Source: Pagrus major
Taxonomy: Eukaryota > Chordata > Actinopteri > Spariformes > Sparidae
DNA: 64,000 bases
Direction: 5' to 3'
NCBI RefSeq assembly: GCF_040436345.1
Contig: NC_133215.1
Span: 35,710,306 to 35,774,305 of the forward strand
Every line of letters starts with the position of its first letter. Positions within the stretch are counted from its first letter, which is position 1. The translations under genes and the position numbers were made by a program. The notes below the pieces were generated by a model. That model was not told where the DNA came from. It did no database searches and saw only the letters and a list, made by a program, of their open reading frames with translations. This document shows positions 1 to 12,900 of the stretch, piece by piece.

Positions 1-123
1 TCAGTGTTCAGTAAAGTAAACTGTCCCCAACACTCAACCTTCTCTTTGTATCAACATGAGGTAAGGGCTAGAGTTATTTAGGATATCTTATCATGGATTC
101 AATCTCTTGTCTTCTCTCTGCAG

Positions 124-3100
124 TAAAAAAGTTAAGATGAGTGGGGTTGTGACAGAGGACAAGATGACTGGGGACAGGTATGTCACCCATATGACCACCA
201 TGGAAGACACAGTGGGAACCAACCAGCCAGGACCTGAGCAGACAGACTCCCAGAGCACAAGCCAGGGTCAGGAACATTATGTTTTATGTGGTATTTCCAT
301 AGATGTGTTTCCGTGGAACAAAGAATATGGAGGTTTCCACCTCCTGTCAGAGTGGACAGGCCTATGAAACAGCATGTAGATCACTGCAGTATATGACACC
401 AAGCTTTCTGGTTTCGTACTGGTGCAAAGAAGCAGGCATGGTTCCAATTATTGACTGACTGAGTCTGTAATTTGATGGCTAGGCCAAATAAGTGAAAAGT
501 CCATGAAGTATAGCTCTAAATCATTCAGATAAGAAGACAATAAGCAGACCTTTACACTCAACAATAATAAAATAAAACACAGTTGTATTATCCCTGTCGT
601 TCAGGAAGTGAGGTAAAAGATCGAAGACTTGTCTGTGCGCACAAAAAAAATATTTCTATCAAATTTTGAGGGAAAAAAATCTAATTTAAAATCTGTGTTA
701 GTGAGCGCCTCTCTTTTAACAAGACAATCTCTCCACCTGACAGGTGTGGTATATCAAAATGCTGATTAAACAGCATGATTAGAGCACAGGTGTGCTTTGG
801 ACTGGTACCATTAAAAGGCCACTCTAAAATGCGCAGTTTCATCACAGAACACAATTTCACAGATTGTTGTGTAAGTTTTAAAGGGAGGCAGTTGGCATGC
901 TGACTGTAGGACTGTCCTCCAGAGCTGAACTGAATGTTCATTTCACTAACTTAAATTGTCATTTCTGTGAATTTGAGGGTGGGGGTGTCATTTTCTGGTG
1001 TGACCACGATTTGCCTCGTGCAGTGTGACACATTTCCTTTGCATAGAGTTGATCAGGTTGTTGACTGTGGCCTCTGGATTGTTGGTCCACTCTTCCTTAG
1101 TGGCTGTGTGAAGTTGTCTGATATTAGCAGTGTAGAACAGTAGAACATGCTGTTGTACATGCTGATCCAAAGTATCCCATACATGCTCAATGGCTGACAT
1201 GTCTGGTGAGTATGAGGCCATGCAAGAACCAAGGTACCTAAAAAAGAAGAAAGGTACATGAGGTCATCATCCCAACATTCTTGGTGCCAGTTTTGTTGAA
1301 GTCTATGAGGGACATATGGTCAAGCAGACTAAAGACATATCTACAGCATAAGTCCTTTGATGAAGAAATGCCTCGACGAAATGAAAGAACACACATCAGA
1401 GAATAGGCTGATGATTGATTTTACCAAATGTCACATTTGTTTTTTTGGTGTATGTCTCAAAATGGTATCCAAACATGATTGTAGGCCACTTTATAGGCTA
1501 GTCAAATTAAAATGCTTACAGTGGCAATTTTTTTAAAAGTTACAGGTACCTTGAAATATATTTTATTTTGATCAGAGGCTGCGAAAACCAAGTGTACCTT
1601 TAAACACGTGAAACATTAGCTGAATAACAGCAAACCAAAATACTGAGTGGAACTGAAAGGGGAGAAATGAAGGAGTGGTCCCACTATGATAACTGAGAGA
1701 ACTTTCAAGTCTGGCACTGGGGACCAAATGAACCTTCCTTCTTTTAAAGGTTCCTCAGTGGAGGGCAGGAGGGGATTTATGATACATAGTGATACATGTA
1801 GTGATACACAAGCATCTTAAGTGATATGCACCATAACAAACTTGCTTTGTGTCGGTTGCCAAAACCTTCATCTGCCGTCAGGAGAAGCAGCGGGATTGTT
1901 TGTGCAGGGACCACTTTGTCAAAAGTCACTTTGTAAATTTGTGATTATGTTGTAGCTAACTCTTTCTTTACTTTGTAATGTTAAAGTTTGTTTGCTGTAG
2001 CCCAGTAACTGGCTCAGGGCCTCAGGTCACTTGAGGTCCTAAACAGAGGAGAAAAGACCAGCCTTCTTTAAATAATGTTTAACATACATTTTAAAACATT
2101 AAAAAATATTTTAAAAACTTAAAGAAGCTCTGGTCTAAAATTTTATTTCACTGTTTATATATTTATTGATTCATTTTTAAAGCTACACTTTTCTTAAATC
2201 ATGTGACAATCCAGTTGCATTTGAATACCAGAATATATAAATAGATAAGCTGAAATAAATAACTAATTAAATGAATGAGTATAATAATAATCTTATGACA
2301 TTTAAGTAATTTTGTCAGTTTACCGAATATCAAAATGTGCTTATAGGGGGAATTTCCTAATGGGAAACCATTAGAAAGTCCCTGCAAACAGAGTGACTCC
2401 CTGTGAAGTCCTCTACCTGAACTAAAGACTGCTTCCACATACTATCTCTCTGTCCGTCTGTCTGCCTTCAGGCTCGGTGCCCCTATGTCATTCTATGTGC
2501 TCTCCTATCCTCCTGTGGAGTCTCATCACCATGGCAATGACCCAGCTGAGGCTGATCTTCTTCATGGGTGCCATGAACAAGATGCTGGAGTTCTTGGTCA
2601 CCCATGGCAACCCAAAGCGTAAGAATGATAACCTACATGAAGTGTAGTTTTACTTTGTTTTGAGCATTGGGCACCAACACTGTTTGGATTCCTTTGCCAT
2701 CAATTAAGAAATTACAGGTGAAACAATTACAATCATTTAGACAGAAGCTGGGTCAAACTGATGTTACCAGTAATGCCCTGTACATTCAACCATTTTATTT
2801 GTATTTTTGATAAATCATCCGTGGTGATGTCTGACCTGCGGCTCTTGTCTCTTTCAGCTTCAGAAGAGCTGCAGAAGGAGGCAGAGGAACAAGGTAAGAG
2901 TCATGATGCTCAGTATTTAAAGTGGACAGACAAACCTTAAACACTACATGGCCAAAAGCATCTCCATATGAAAGCCATTACTTTCATATGGAGATGCACG
3001 CCCCTTTGTGGCTCAGCAAGGCCAACAATCAGCCAAAAAAGCATTTGTGAGGTCAAAAACTGATGTTGGACAAAAAGGCCTTGTGTGTATGTCATATAAA

Positions 3101-6018
3101 TTGATCATATGGCGTATGTACGTACATGACGGTCACTTTACCACAATAGTAAGTTAAAATAACTAACCGTTGAGGTTTTGTTACACACATGACACAAACA
3201 CCAGTCTCCTACTTAAACTGTACTTGTTTAAGCCCACCATCCATCTCCAGCCTCGTCTTTAAGCAGGCGCTATGGTCTTTATACTTCTGCCTGAATTCCT
3301 CTTTTGCTGCTGTTATAATTACTACAGCCACTAAAGGTCGCCATCTAACAAGAAACTTAAATATGGGTCATAATAAGCAGCTATCAGTTGAGGAGGATGC
3401 CATTAATGATTACATCCCATGCTTTCAGAGCACAAGCCTCTCACCACTGAGTTGATGGATGTACTTCGGAACAAAGAAAAATGTTGGACCATAAGAATCA
3501 CTGAGGCTCTGAGGTCATGTCTTTGGTATTTTCTATGGGAATGAAGGGACCTGGGGGGAGTTTACCATCTACAGTTAATGGTGTGAACAGTATTTTGAGA
3601 CCCAGGGTTTTCCAACAGAATCCAATATTTCTTCATATGAATTGTATATGTGGAGAGGCTTTGAAACACTGTGAAACATCATATTGGGAATTAACCCCTT
3701 AAACATTTTAGCTTCATGACCTCAATATTTCCAAAATCCTGACCGCAGCTCTGACAATACATGATGTACAGGCTTCAGGCTTCTCCCATTGACTTCTACT
3801 TTTTTATTTACCACATGCATTTCTGGACTTCACTGTCTCTCTGCATGTCCTCCCCAGTTGGTTTCTACTCCTCTATCTTCGGTTCAATGCAGCTGCTGTG
3901 TTTACTGACCTGTCCTTTGATTGGCTACATCATGGACTGGAAGATGAAGGAGTGTGAGGAGGAAAATGCAAATGCACAAGCAGAGAAGAGGTATAAGGAA
4001 GGTTCAGTGACTTCTCTTTAAGTTTAGGCATTATTTTGCTTCATATACAATGTTGTATAGCAGTCAGATAGATGTGTGTTTATTGTATAGGCTATACACT
4101 GTAAGAGTGATTGGTTGCTGCCCATACTGGCCCTGAAGAGATCCTTCCTTAACTGTACAAAAATCCAGTCCTGTTGATAATAGCACACGTTCATACTCCT
4201 GTATCCACTCATCCTTGTTAGCTGTAAGCCTCTTTTGACCTTTGTCCCCTTCAGCCAATCAGATCCCCCAAAGAGAGACAGAAAAATCCAGAAACTGACC
4301 AATGCCATGAGAGCTTTCATCTTCACCAACATTCTATTGGTCACCTTTGGAATCATTTCCTTGATTGACAACCTGCCCATACAGGTTCGATAAATACTTG
4401 CATGCCTGCTTATGCAGTGCCAATGCTTGTGAATTTACAGACACACACAGATAAAGAAACACACAGTGATGCTTTGATGATCATTATTAAGTCTGTTCTC
4501 TGTCGTTCCTTCTCTGTTAGTTGATGTCCTTTGTTCTGCATACCATAGTGAGAGGGTTTATCCACTCCTGCTGTGGAGGTCTCTATGCTGCTGTGTGAGT
4601 AACATCAAGACCATCTTTAAAGCTGTTGTAAAAATGTATAAACATTTTTATAATGGATCTTAAAGGAACAACAATAATCACATGACTCTATACTTCCCCT
4701 TTGCCCTAAAGAGCTGTTTAGCATCTTTCATCTCATTGCTTTGGTTTCCACTCTCATCAACTATATTTCCATATTTCAGGCCAAAAGCAGGCAATTGTTT
4801 AACATGAAAAAGCTCAAAAGTCACTGTACACTACCTGCCTAATACAAACAGCAGATAGACAGATAGATTGGAGCTAGCTGGTGAACATAGTGGAACATTA
4901 CGCAGCTAAAGCGACAGACGTTTTTGGTGGAGACCAAATTAGAGCTAAACAGAGCGTCAATATCAGACTGACAAATGGCTGGAAACATGACTAAATCAAT
5001 GCTAATGTGATTTCCAGGTGATATTAATGTCAGTGTTATGTTTACAGCCGCGATGCCCACAAGTGTACAAAGAAAGACTTAATGCACCGACCAAGCCAGT
5101 GTTAGACTGCTTTAATAAGCAAGACAGCTACACAAACTGTACTGCAGTGATGGAATGTACATTAAATCAATTACCATACTTCTGAGGTACTTGTTCTTTA
5201 CTTTCCATTTTCTTCTACTTTATACTGTACTTCCACTCCACTACATTTCAGAGGCAAATATTGTGCTTTTTACTCCACTACAGTTAATACATAACTTTAG
5301 TTACTAGTTACTTTGCAGATTGCATGCTGCATCAGAGCCAAAGTAGGGCGTTTTTAAAATGATTCTGATAATCAGAAAAAGGCAATCCCCTCCCTCCTCT
5401 CTATGCCACCACATGAACATGCAGCAGTAATTGCCAGACATAGCAGCAAACAGGAGGATCCTGTTCTCTGAGCATTCATGAGCAGACTCTTTATGGAGTT
5501 CTCTGTCCTGATTGGATAAAGTGGGCAGGGTTACCAGAAAAGGTCTTTTCTCTTTTACGGCATAAGCGGAGGAGGAGAGACATGTGTTACTGACCAACTA
5601 CATTTAATAACAGATACTTTATACACTATTACTTTTTGAATGGGTGACTACCACTTTTACCAAAGTCATATTTTAACAACAACTAATATTGGTCAAACAT
5701 TTATGGGGGCACTTGGAGACTGAGAAAGCACTCTGCGACATCACAAGATGCTTTGTGGACCATCGACAGATCATGCTGGGATAACATGAGTCAGCCGGTT
5801 TTACACTCACTTGTGGAGTCCATGCAGCTCGAGCACACACTGTCACAACAGCAAAAGGGTTCAAACCAAAGATATTCTTGCATTCATGGACATTTTTCAG
5901 AGGTTCAACTTTTCACTCAAACTGTTAATCTCTTATTATCAATTAAAATGAAGAAAAAAAGTATAACATTCTAAATAAATGCAAATGAAAGTATTTTGAC
6001 TAGTGGTCGTACACATTC

Positions 6019-6077
<59 letters not shown>

Positions 6078-7082
6078 GCTTTATTGTCATTTAGCTGTAC
6101 CTACAAAAGTAGTGCAGCAAAAATGAGATTGCGTTTCTCCGGGATCCCAGACACGAACACAGTAAATACACACAGTATATTACTATAATAATTTAAAACT
6201 AAAACTATGACTAAGGCTCATGAAGTGCCGTAGTGCACATGCTCCAGATCAGCAGTTCAGCAATCTAACAGCTTGTGGAAGGAAGCTGTTGATTAGTCTG
6301 TTTGTTCGGCCTTTAAGACTCCGGAACCGTTTTCCTGATGGGAGCAGTTCAAAGAATGTGTGGAGAGGGTGGGAGGGTCCCTGGCGATGTGCAGTGTCCT
6401 GCTCCTGCAGCAGCTTAGGAATTCTGATATTCTGACCCTAGTATATGATGTCATGCTTTCTACTGTTCCCTGTTTTTATGACACACAAGAAAACATACAA
6501 ACAAACAAGAAAACAAACAAACAGAAAGCGATCTTGCCTGAGCAGTGTAAATAAGTCTACTTTTTTTCTCTTGTTGATTTTTAACCATTTCTATATCTCC
6601 TCCCGCTCTAGGTATCCAGCCAATCACTTTGGTACACTGACAGGCATGCAGTCAATGGTCAGTGCTGCTTTTGCCTTGCTCCAACAGCCACTGTTCATAC
6701 TGATGGTGGGACACCTGAGTGGAGATCCATATTGGGTAGGGAGCACATGCACTCACAATCAGAGAGAACATAGGAGTATGTACTGTACATGCATAGAAGT
6801 GGTTTTATAACAGGTGTGTCACATGCACTGACTTGTCTCTTCTTACAACAGATCAATTTGGGCCTTCTCATCTTCTCCCTGGCTGGCTTCCTGTTACCAG
6901 GCTATCTGTTCTACCACCGTAGAAACCTGATCATTGCAAAGGCAGAGCGTGATAGGCTGGCTGCCAGCCAATCAGACAAAGTCAATGTACCTCTAACCCA
7001 ATCAGGTGGTGGAACTCCTAAGAACGAGGCCAATGGGCTTGCAGCCAATGGATACACACCAAACGGGCATACTGTTTACTGA
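124..7082 (+). CDS. slc43a1: SLC43A1 (LAT3) amino-acid transporter, 3' part
   Basis: Facilitative transporter of large neutral amino acids in the plasma membrane (SLC43 family, major facilitator fold). Eight exons splice in frame with GT-AG borders: 124-266, 2472-2618, 2858-2893, 3858-3990, 4255-4384, 4521-4594, 6612-6735 and 6852-7082 (TGA). They encode about 339 residues, roughly the second half of a ~560-residue protein: part of the large cytosolic loop (KKVKMSG..), then membrane segments about 7-12. Family landmarks are [56 protein letters not shown] and [15 protein letters not shown] and [10 protein letters not shown] look more like SLC43A1 than SLC43A2, and the zdhhc5/tmx2 neighbourhood agrees. 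The last exon ends in a polar tail with no recognised motif. The 5' exons are outside the window. A possible exon end at 60 (GTAAGG donor) is uncertain because its frame has TAA at 17-19. AATAAA occurs at 7783. Confidence 0.88.
585..1225 (-). pseudogene. Tc1/mariner-type transposase C-terminus and 3' flank, relic
   Basis: On the minus strand 988-1221 reads [16 protein letters not shown]..., ending [11 protein letters not shown]. This is the end of a Tc1-like DDE transposase, including the catalytic-glutamate block (IEHVW). The sequence beyond it (about 960 down to 585) resembles the non-coding 3' arm of fish Tc1 elements, with a CACCTGTCAGGTGG segment near 737-750. The N-terminal half, first catalytic aspartates and inverted repeats were not found, so it is a dead fragment in an slc43a1 intron. 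Confidence 0.7.
2958..2997. repeat. Perfect 17-bp-stem inverted repeat, Tc1-like end
   Basis: Arms 2958-2974 and 2981-2997 are exact reverse complements around the 6-nt loop CCATTA. The preceding ACTACATGGCCAAAAGCAT resembles the terminal repeat of a common fish Tc1 family, so this is probably a collapsed miniature element. It lies in the slc43a1 intron 2894-3857. Confidence 0.6.
3095..3380. repeat. Dispersed repeat, copy A
   Basis: Shares a diverged block with 8570-8950: AGTAAGTTAAAATAACT, then a CCACCATCCA/CCAGCCATCC stretch, then TTTTGCTGCTGTTATAATTACTACAGCCA and an AAATATG.GTCAT end. Two copies in one window with unrelated flanks indicate an interspersed repeat. The family was not identified. 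It lies in an slc43a1 intron and the ORF across it is not a gene. Confidence 0.55.
5137..5690. repeat. Common teleost dispersed repeat ('ACTCCACTACATTTCAGAGG' type)
   Basis: Contains CTTCCACTCCACTACATTTCAGAGGCAAATATTG, then CTTTTTACTCCACTACA, TAGTTACTAGTTACTTTGCAGATT, and later CTACCACTTTTACCAAAGT. These phrases are recalled as a very abundant repeat in spiny-rayed fishes. A related short piece (GTACTTTAGCTAAGTACATTTTGGAG) is near 34573. It lies in the slc43a1 intron 4595-6611. Confidence 0.5.
6019..6427 (-). mobile_element. LINE 3' end (L2/CR1 group), severely 5'-truncated
   Basis: Near-identical to the 3' end of the longer LINE at 11175-12900 and in the same orientation. It starts with about 13 units of TCAA (the 3' tail on the minus strand), then AAGCTTTATTGTCATTTAGC and onward to the end of the reverse-transcriptase coding region (minus-strand SNLFELLPS-like end), and stops abruptly near 6427. 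Typical 5' truncation of target-primed insertion. It sits in the slc43a1 intron 4595-6611. Confidence 0.75.
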
Positions 7083-8560
7083 TTGGTAGGCTTGAAATGA
7101 TCAATTCATATGACAGTTTATTGTGATCACAGTTCAGCAGTTCATGAATATACTGAGGATGTTACGAACCCCATTCTGGTTTGAAAACTGTGACATCGTT
7201 ATTAAAAACAAACAAGACACAAAGATTATAGCCAGTAACAGTGTCACATATGGGAGGGTGTGCATTAGGTTCCTCATTTAAAAAATAGTTTTTTACTTTT
7301 TACTAGATTACATCACGTGATAGCGGTGCTTTGCTTTCTCCAAAAACACCCTAAATTGCCCATAAGTGAGAATATGTGTACGTGTGGTGGACCAGGGAAC
7401 TGCATGCTGGGAAAGGCTCCAGTCCCCAAACCCTTGACCCTAGCAATAAGGGACAAAGGAGGATAACAATTCAAGGACCACACCAGTGTTTCTGCATGTG
7501 TAAAACTGTGTACTATTAACCACATACAGTCACTCTACAACAGTATTTCTAACCATGTCATGAAGTGTAACTTTTTAGATCACTGAATGGGCTTGAAACG
7601 TCCTTGTCTTAACGAATCCATCATGGTAAAGGGCTAAAATGCGGGCCTACACATTTTCTATGTGACAATATGCTTACTGTTTGTTAAATTGATACAGTTA
7701 GACTATTTAGGCATACATTTTGCCCAAAATCACTTGTATTATAAGTGCATTAGGAAGAGTACTCTTCATAGCCAGCAAGACAAATAAATACAGCAGGTAA
7801 AACCAGTTTTAATGTTCATAAGGGCAACTGACTATTGTTTTAAATCAGACTTGAAAAACTGGGAATCAATCCTTCAAGGTTAATAACTGTAAAAGACAGT
7901 AATAATTTGTTATACTGAAAACATGAGACAATCATGATCATGACAAAGCCTGTTATCTAAAGATAATGAAATATTTAAAGCAAGACTGTGACTTGTGAAA
8001 AAAAGAAATGCCACTTCCACTTACAGTACAAATGAAAATAGTAAGACCATGGATGAATTAATCCACTACAACCCACCTGTAAAGCTCAGAACTTAACATG
8101 ATATCTAAATAATATACATATTATTGTATATCAGCATTATGTGCACACAAACAGAAATGTGAAAGAAGTTTTTTGGTGGGGTAAATAGATACAACGTTAT
8201 GAAATTATATAATCAGTATCCATATTCTCACTGTGTTGAATTTAAACTTGAATGTCCATTTTAGTAACTGAAACAAATCAACAGAAGACACTAGGGAACT
8301 TGTTTTTCCCTTGTTTGCAGATCATCCTAAATATGTTAAGGTCAGGTTTATATGTTGCTCTAACACTACTTTGGTGCGATTCCTTCTCTAATGTTGAAAA
8401 ATAGATCTAACTCTATATGATTGCAGATAGGGGAAAATAATCATAATTTTGCAGGGTTATAGTTTTTAATTTGCTGGTTTGCATGGCTAATGGCTTCAGC
8501 AGCAGAAGCTATAATTGATATTCCTGAAATAACTCCCAAAACAACATGACTGTTGCAACG
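7083..8560. other. slc43a1 3' UTR and AT-rich flank
   Basis: No coding potential recognised. The AATAAA at 7783-7788 is a candidate poly(A) signal for slc43a1, implying a ~0.7-kb 3' UTR; this is inference only. The remainder is AT-rich sequence without a recognised repeat. Confidence 0.3.
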
Positions 8561-8569
8561 TCCCAGTGG

Positions 8570-8950
8570 CAGGCGTATCAGTCCTACAACGTACAGTACG
8601 TTCGCAGTTTGGTTAGGTTTAGGCAAGAAAACTACTTGGTTAGGTTTAGAAAACATTTTGTTTTGGCTTAAAATAACTTTGTTACTTATGTAACATCAGT
8701 AACATTATGTACATGATGTGACTTAACTACATTAGTAAGTTAAAATAACTGACTTTTGGTTTCTCACTGGACATGAACAGCGGTCTCATAGGTCAAAGTT
8801 CTGTGTTTGTTTGACCCAGCCATCCACCCCTGTCCTCCTCCCTCTCCATTATACTACTTCACCTGATTTCCTCTTCTGCTGCTGTAATAATTACTACAGC
8901 CATTAGAAAACACCGCCTAACAACAAATGTAAATATGAGTCATTTTTCTG
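8570..8950. repeat. Dispersed repeat, copy B
   Basis: Begins with the GGTTAGGTTTAGGCAAGAAAACTACTTGGTTAGGTTTAG motif recalled from percomorph interspersed repeats. It continues with AGTAAGTTAAAATAACTGAC and ends with TTCTGCTGCTGTAATAATTACTACAGCCATTAG. Its second half matches copy A at 3095-3380 in the same orientation. Confidence 0.55.
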
Positions 8951-9094
8951 ACGAGGACAGGCTGGTGAAAACAGTGTGACAATGTAAAACGCAGCACTCA
9001 CAGTGATGAACCTACAGGAAAATTATGATTTAATGTATGTGCTATAATGTGCTTAGACTATTGAATGTCATTTGTAATTGTAACATCATGTAGT

Positions 9095-9264
9095 TTAAAG
9101 GTCGTGTTTGTAAGAAAAGTTGATTTTTGAGTGTCATTCCCCACAGGTCAAATACTGAAGCTTTTTGGTGGCGACAGCCCCGACCTGTCATCCTAAAGTG
9201 TCAGTATTTGACGAGTTGGGAATGACACTCAAAGATCAACTTTTCTTACAAATATGACCTTTAA
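9095..9264. repeat. Fold-back (palindromic) miniature element, 170 bp
   Basis: The two halves are reverse complements over about 60-65 bp with few mismatches: TTAAAGGTC.T.TTTGTAAGAAAAGTTGAT.TTTGAGTGTCATTCCC on the left, and the same sequence read from the right end. A second inverted block in the middle (GTCAAATACTGA/TCAGTATTTGAC) surrounds a short GC-rich centre. It has no coding capacity. It could be a non-autonomous transposon with TTAA-like edges or a transcript-foldback relic. Confidence 0.65.
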
Positions 9265-11174
9265 GCACTGTTGTCTTGTGGTGGTTTTATTCACAGGACA
9301 ACATCAGCACAGAAAACAAAGAACTAGGAAGGCAGAAAGTGCAAAAGTAAGTTTCCCCATTAAAGAGGGAAGTTAAATAGAGGATAGAATTAGATATTTA
9401 CTTAATACCAAGCGGAAAACTGATGAAATTAAATTATTTCAAGTCTGCTGCTCTAGCTGAAACACTTACAAATTTAACAAATGCTTATAGAGGGAGGTAC
9501 ATTTTGCAAGATTTCTTAATTATTTAAAAGCTTGCTTCTCTGTCTGACTTTATTTTAGTCTCTCGGTGATATTTGGATATATATATCTGTAAATGTGACT
9601 TACTAAGTTGACTATTTAAAACTAATTTAAAGGGTTTTTTAAAGTTTTTCTCCTGAGCTCAACATAACTTTATATTATTTAATAATGTAGACATGCACCA
9701 TGTTCTGTCAGTGTAGAATGTTATTCTTGTTGTTGGCAGTTTTTATTTGCTGCTCTTGATCTTAAAATGGTTTGATATGAAATCAGAATCTAGAGATATC
9801 TCAGCCAATCACAGCTTACTTCAGCCCAGTGTTTCTTAGGAGGAAAAACATGAGAAGGAGGAGAGAGTTGATGGCACAGAAAATAACCTCAGGAGAAGGA
9901 GGTCAATGATACAGGACTATGTGCATGAATAGAATTTCATTTTGACTGAGACACTTGAAAGGTCAGTTGTTTGGTCCTTATTTTCACCCAGGCGATGAAT
10001 TCAAAGACAAGTCTTCCTCCTCTGCTCTCCTCTCCTCTCCTCTCCTCTCCTCTCCTCTCCTCTCCTCTCCTCTCCTCTCCTAAAGCTTTTCTGAGATTCT
10101 GTGCAGGCACAGACTTGACAGATAAAAATTAAATGATAAAACAGACATACACTTACACAGACATTTGTGTGTGTTGTAAAAATATTGTAGTAACTATCAA
10201 ATAAAGTTTTTCTTTTTGTGGTAGAAAAGTTGACAAGTTGTAGTTGTAGAACTAGCACACCACAATAAACAATGATTATAAACTGTGTTTTGTTAGGAGA
10301 GCACAACACGACTTCTCGTAAAATCTGTACAGTGTCAAACGAAAAATGTGACAATTGGTCAATGATAAGATTTATCCAGTGATTACATAATGATATGTAA
10401 GATAGTTGAAATGTGTGTTTGTGTGACATGATGTGCATGCTTTGAAAGTGCCATGGGTTGACCCCTACAAAGTACAATGTGCTGATGTTTAAGCGTCTTG
10501 ATTTTAAGACAGGAAACGCACAAATAAATAAAACCCCTTATTTGAAATAGTGTCTTTGACTTGCACCTGCTCACCTGATAGCAACCTGTTGACAGAATAT
10601 ACAGCAGCACACCTTTTAATATAATGCAGTCCAATACAGGTATTCTGACAAAGTATACAGGAAATTGGACATAATAGGCTTCAGAAAGAAAGTTTTATTT
10701 TATTGGATTGCGTTACAATGTGCAGGTGTTGCTTTTATTGTACCCATCTACTGCGTGTTATTATTTCATTCTGTGGTAATTAAGGTCTGTTGGTCACAGC
10801 AGAATCAGCTGTCTCAAATGTAGGACGTATCAGATGTTTAACATCTTTGAATGACCAGGGAGAATATGATTTAAAAGAACTGTTCATTGTAAATAACTTT
10901 TCTCAAAAAAGGAAGATATATTTTCTGTTATTTGGTTTCTGACTTGATTTGAAACGGTACTTTGATTTGTTGTAGAGAAATGTAACAACTTAAAAACAAT
11001 TAAAAACATTAAATGAAATTATTGTGTTTCTGTTCTTGTTCCCATATTTCATATTTAAAAATTTTAAGGAATTTAGGAATTTTATTTTGAAACCCCAAAT
11101 AGATTCCTTGCATTCCTCATAATGCAAAATCACAGCATGAGCTTGAGGGAATACAGATTGAATAATAAAATAAA
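9265..11174. other. AT-rich spacer, no gene seen
   Basis: Non-coding spacer between slc43a1 and the LINE. Apart from the pentanucleotide tract at 10026-10080, no repeat family, splice-bounded exon or RNA gene was recognised. The minus-strand ORF at 10001-10477 is produced by that tract and AT-rich sequence and resembles no protein. Confidence 0.4.
10026..10080. repeat. (CTCTC)n pentanucleotide tandem repeat
   Basis: Eleven near-perfect CTCTC units, period 5. Confidence 0.95.
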
Positions 11175-12900
11175 ATCAATCAATCAATCAATCAATCAAA
11201 GCTTTATTGTCATTTAGCTGTACCTACAAAAGCAGTGAAGCAAAAATGAGATTGCGTTTCTCCGGGATCCCAGACACGAACACAGTAAATACACACAGTA
11301 TATTACTATAATAATTTAAAACTAAAACTATGACTAAGGCTCATGAAGTGCAGTAGTGCACATGCTCCAGATCAGCAGTTCAGCAATCTAACAGCTTGTG
11401 GAAGGAAGCTGTTGATTAGTCTGTTTGTTCGGCCTTTTAGACTCCGGAACCGTTTTCCTGATGGGAGCAGTTCAAAGAATGTGTGGAGAGGGTGGGAGGG
11501 TCCCTGACGATGTGCAGTGCCCTGCTCCTGCAGCAGCTTAGGAGGGGTTCTTGGACAGAGGGGAGGGAAACTCCGATGACCCTCTCAGCTCCTCTAACTA
11601 TTCTCTGCAGGGCTTTTTTGTCTGACATACTGCAGCCGGAGTACCATGTCGAGATACAATATGTCAGAACGCTCTCCACCACACCACTATAGAAGGTCCT
11701 GAGGATGCTGATGGGGAGAGGCTTGTTTCAGCTTCCTCAGGAAGTACAGTCTCTGCTGGGCCCGTTTCGTGATCCCTGAGGTGTTCTTATTCCAGCTTAG
11801 GTCCAGCGAGATCTGCACTCCGAGGAACTTGATGTTCTCCACCCTCTCCACTGTGCGGCCACTGATGCTGAGAGGAGCGTGCTCGGGCTGAGACCTCCAG
11901 AAGTTGATAATCATCTCCTTCGTTTTGTCTGCATTGAGCACCAGATTATTTTCTCTGCACCAACCCTCTAGGTGTTTAACTTCTTCTGTGTACATTGATT
12001 CCTCATTTCTATGAATGAGTCCCACCACTGTGGTGTCATCCGCAAACTTGATGATCTGGTTCCCCTCGTGTCTGGATGCACAGACACATGTCGTGTGTTA
12101 GCAGTGTAAACAACAATGGACTGAGTACACAGCCTTGAGGAGATCCAGTGCTCAGCGTGATGGAGTTGGAGGTGTTATTTCCGACACAGACAGACAGAGG
12201 TCTCTCCGTCAGAAAGTCCCGGATCCAGAGACATGTGTTCAGGCCGAGTAGGAGGAGTTTCTCCATTAGTCTCTGGTGGATGATGGTATTAAATGCTGAG
12301 CTGAAATCAATGTACAGGATTCTGGCATAGGTGTCTTTCTGGTCCAGATGGGTGATGACTGAGTGCAAACTGCTGTGGGTCATGTGATGCAGGGAGGCTG
12401 GCTGTGATGTGTGGTTTGACAAGCCGCTCAAAACACTTCATCACAGTTGGTGTCAGTGCGACGGGGCGGTAGTCGTTCAGACAGGATACAACTGATTTCT
12501 TTGCTTCTGGTATTATAGTGGATGTTTCTGGGCATCTGGGGACGATGGCCTGACTGAGGGAGATGTTGAAGATGTCAGTCAGGAGATCTGCTAGCTCACC
12601 ATCGCAGGTTCTGAGCACACGTCCAGGGATGTTATCCGGGCCGCCCGCTTTCCGTGGGTTGACTCTGGTGAGGGCTGGCCCGATAGATGGTAGAGAAGGA
12701 CCAGCCCACCCTCTGGTTGTCAGGTTTGGTGCTTCAAAGCGTGCAAAGAAGTTGTTGAGCCTTTCTGGAAGAGAAGCATCATCGTCGTTGACCCCCTGCC
12801 TGGACTTGTAATCAGTCAGCGCTTGGACTCCCTGCCACATCCACCTGGTGTTTCCTGGTGTTTTAATCCAGAATTTGTCTGATAAAAAGTTGCAAATGGC
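11175..12900 (-). mobile_element. LINE, L2/CR1 group, 5'-truncated, frameshifted
   Basis: The minus strand encodes fragments of a non-LTR reverse transcriptase in order: [50 protein letters not shown] (12927-12440), then [23 protein letters not shown] (about 12330-12100), [11 protein letters not shown] (catalytic box, about 12040-12010), ADKTKEMIINF and LKFLGV-like thumb. It finishes in a (TTGA)n 3' tail (TCAA units at 11175-11198 on +). The frame breaks near 12430, again just before FADD, and near 11690, so it is inactive. The endonuclease domain is missing, as in 5'-truncated copies. Placement in the L2/CR1 group (Maui/Rex1-like) is by motif memory. Confidence 0.85.

Noticed and set aside
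10001..10477. 158-codon minus-strand ORF
   Set aside because: Built on the CTCTC tandem tract and AT-rich spacer; no homology pattern, no splice context.
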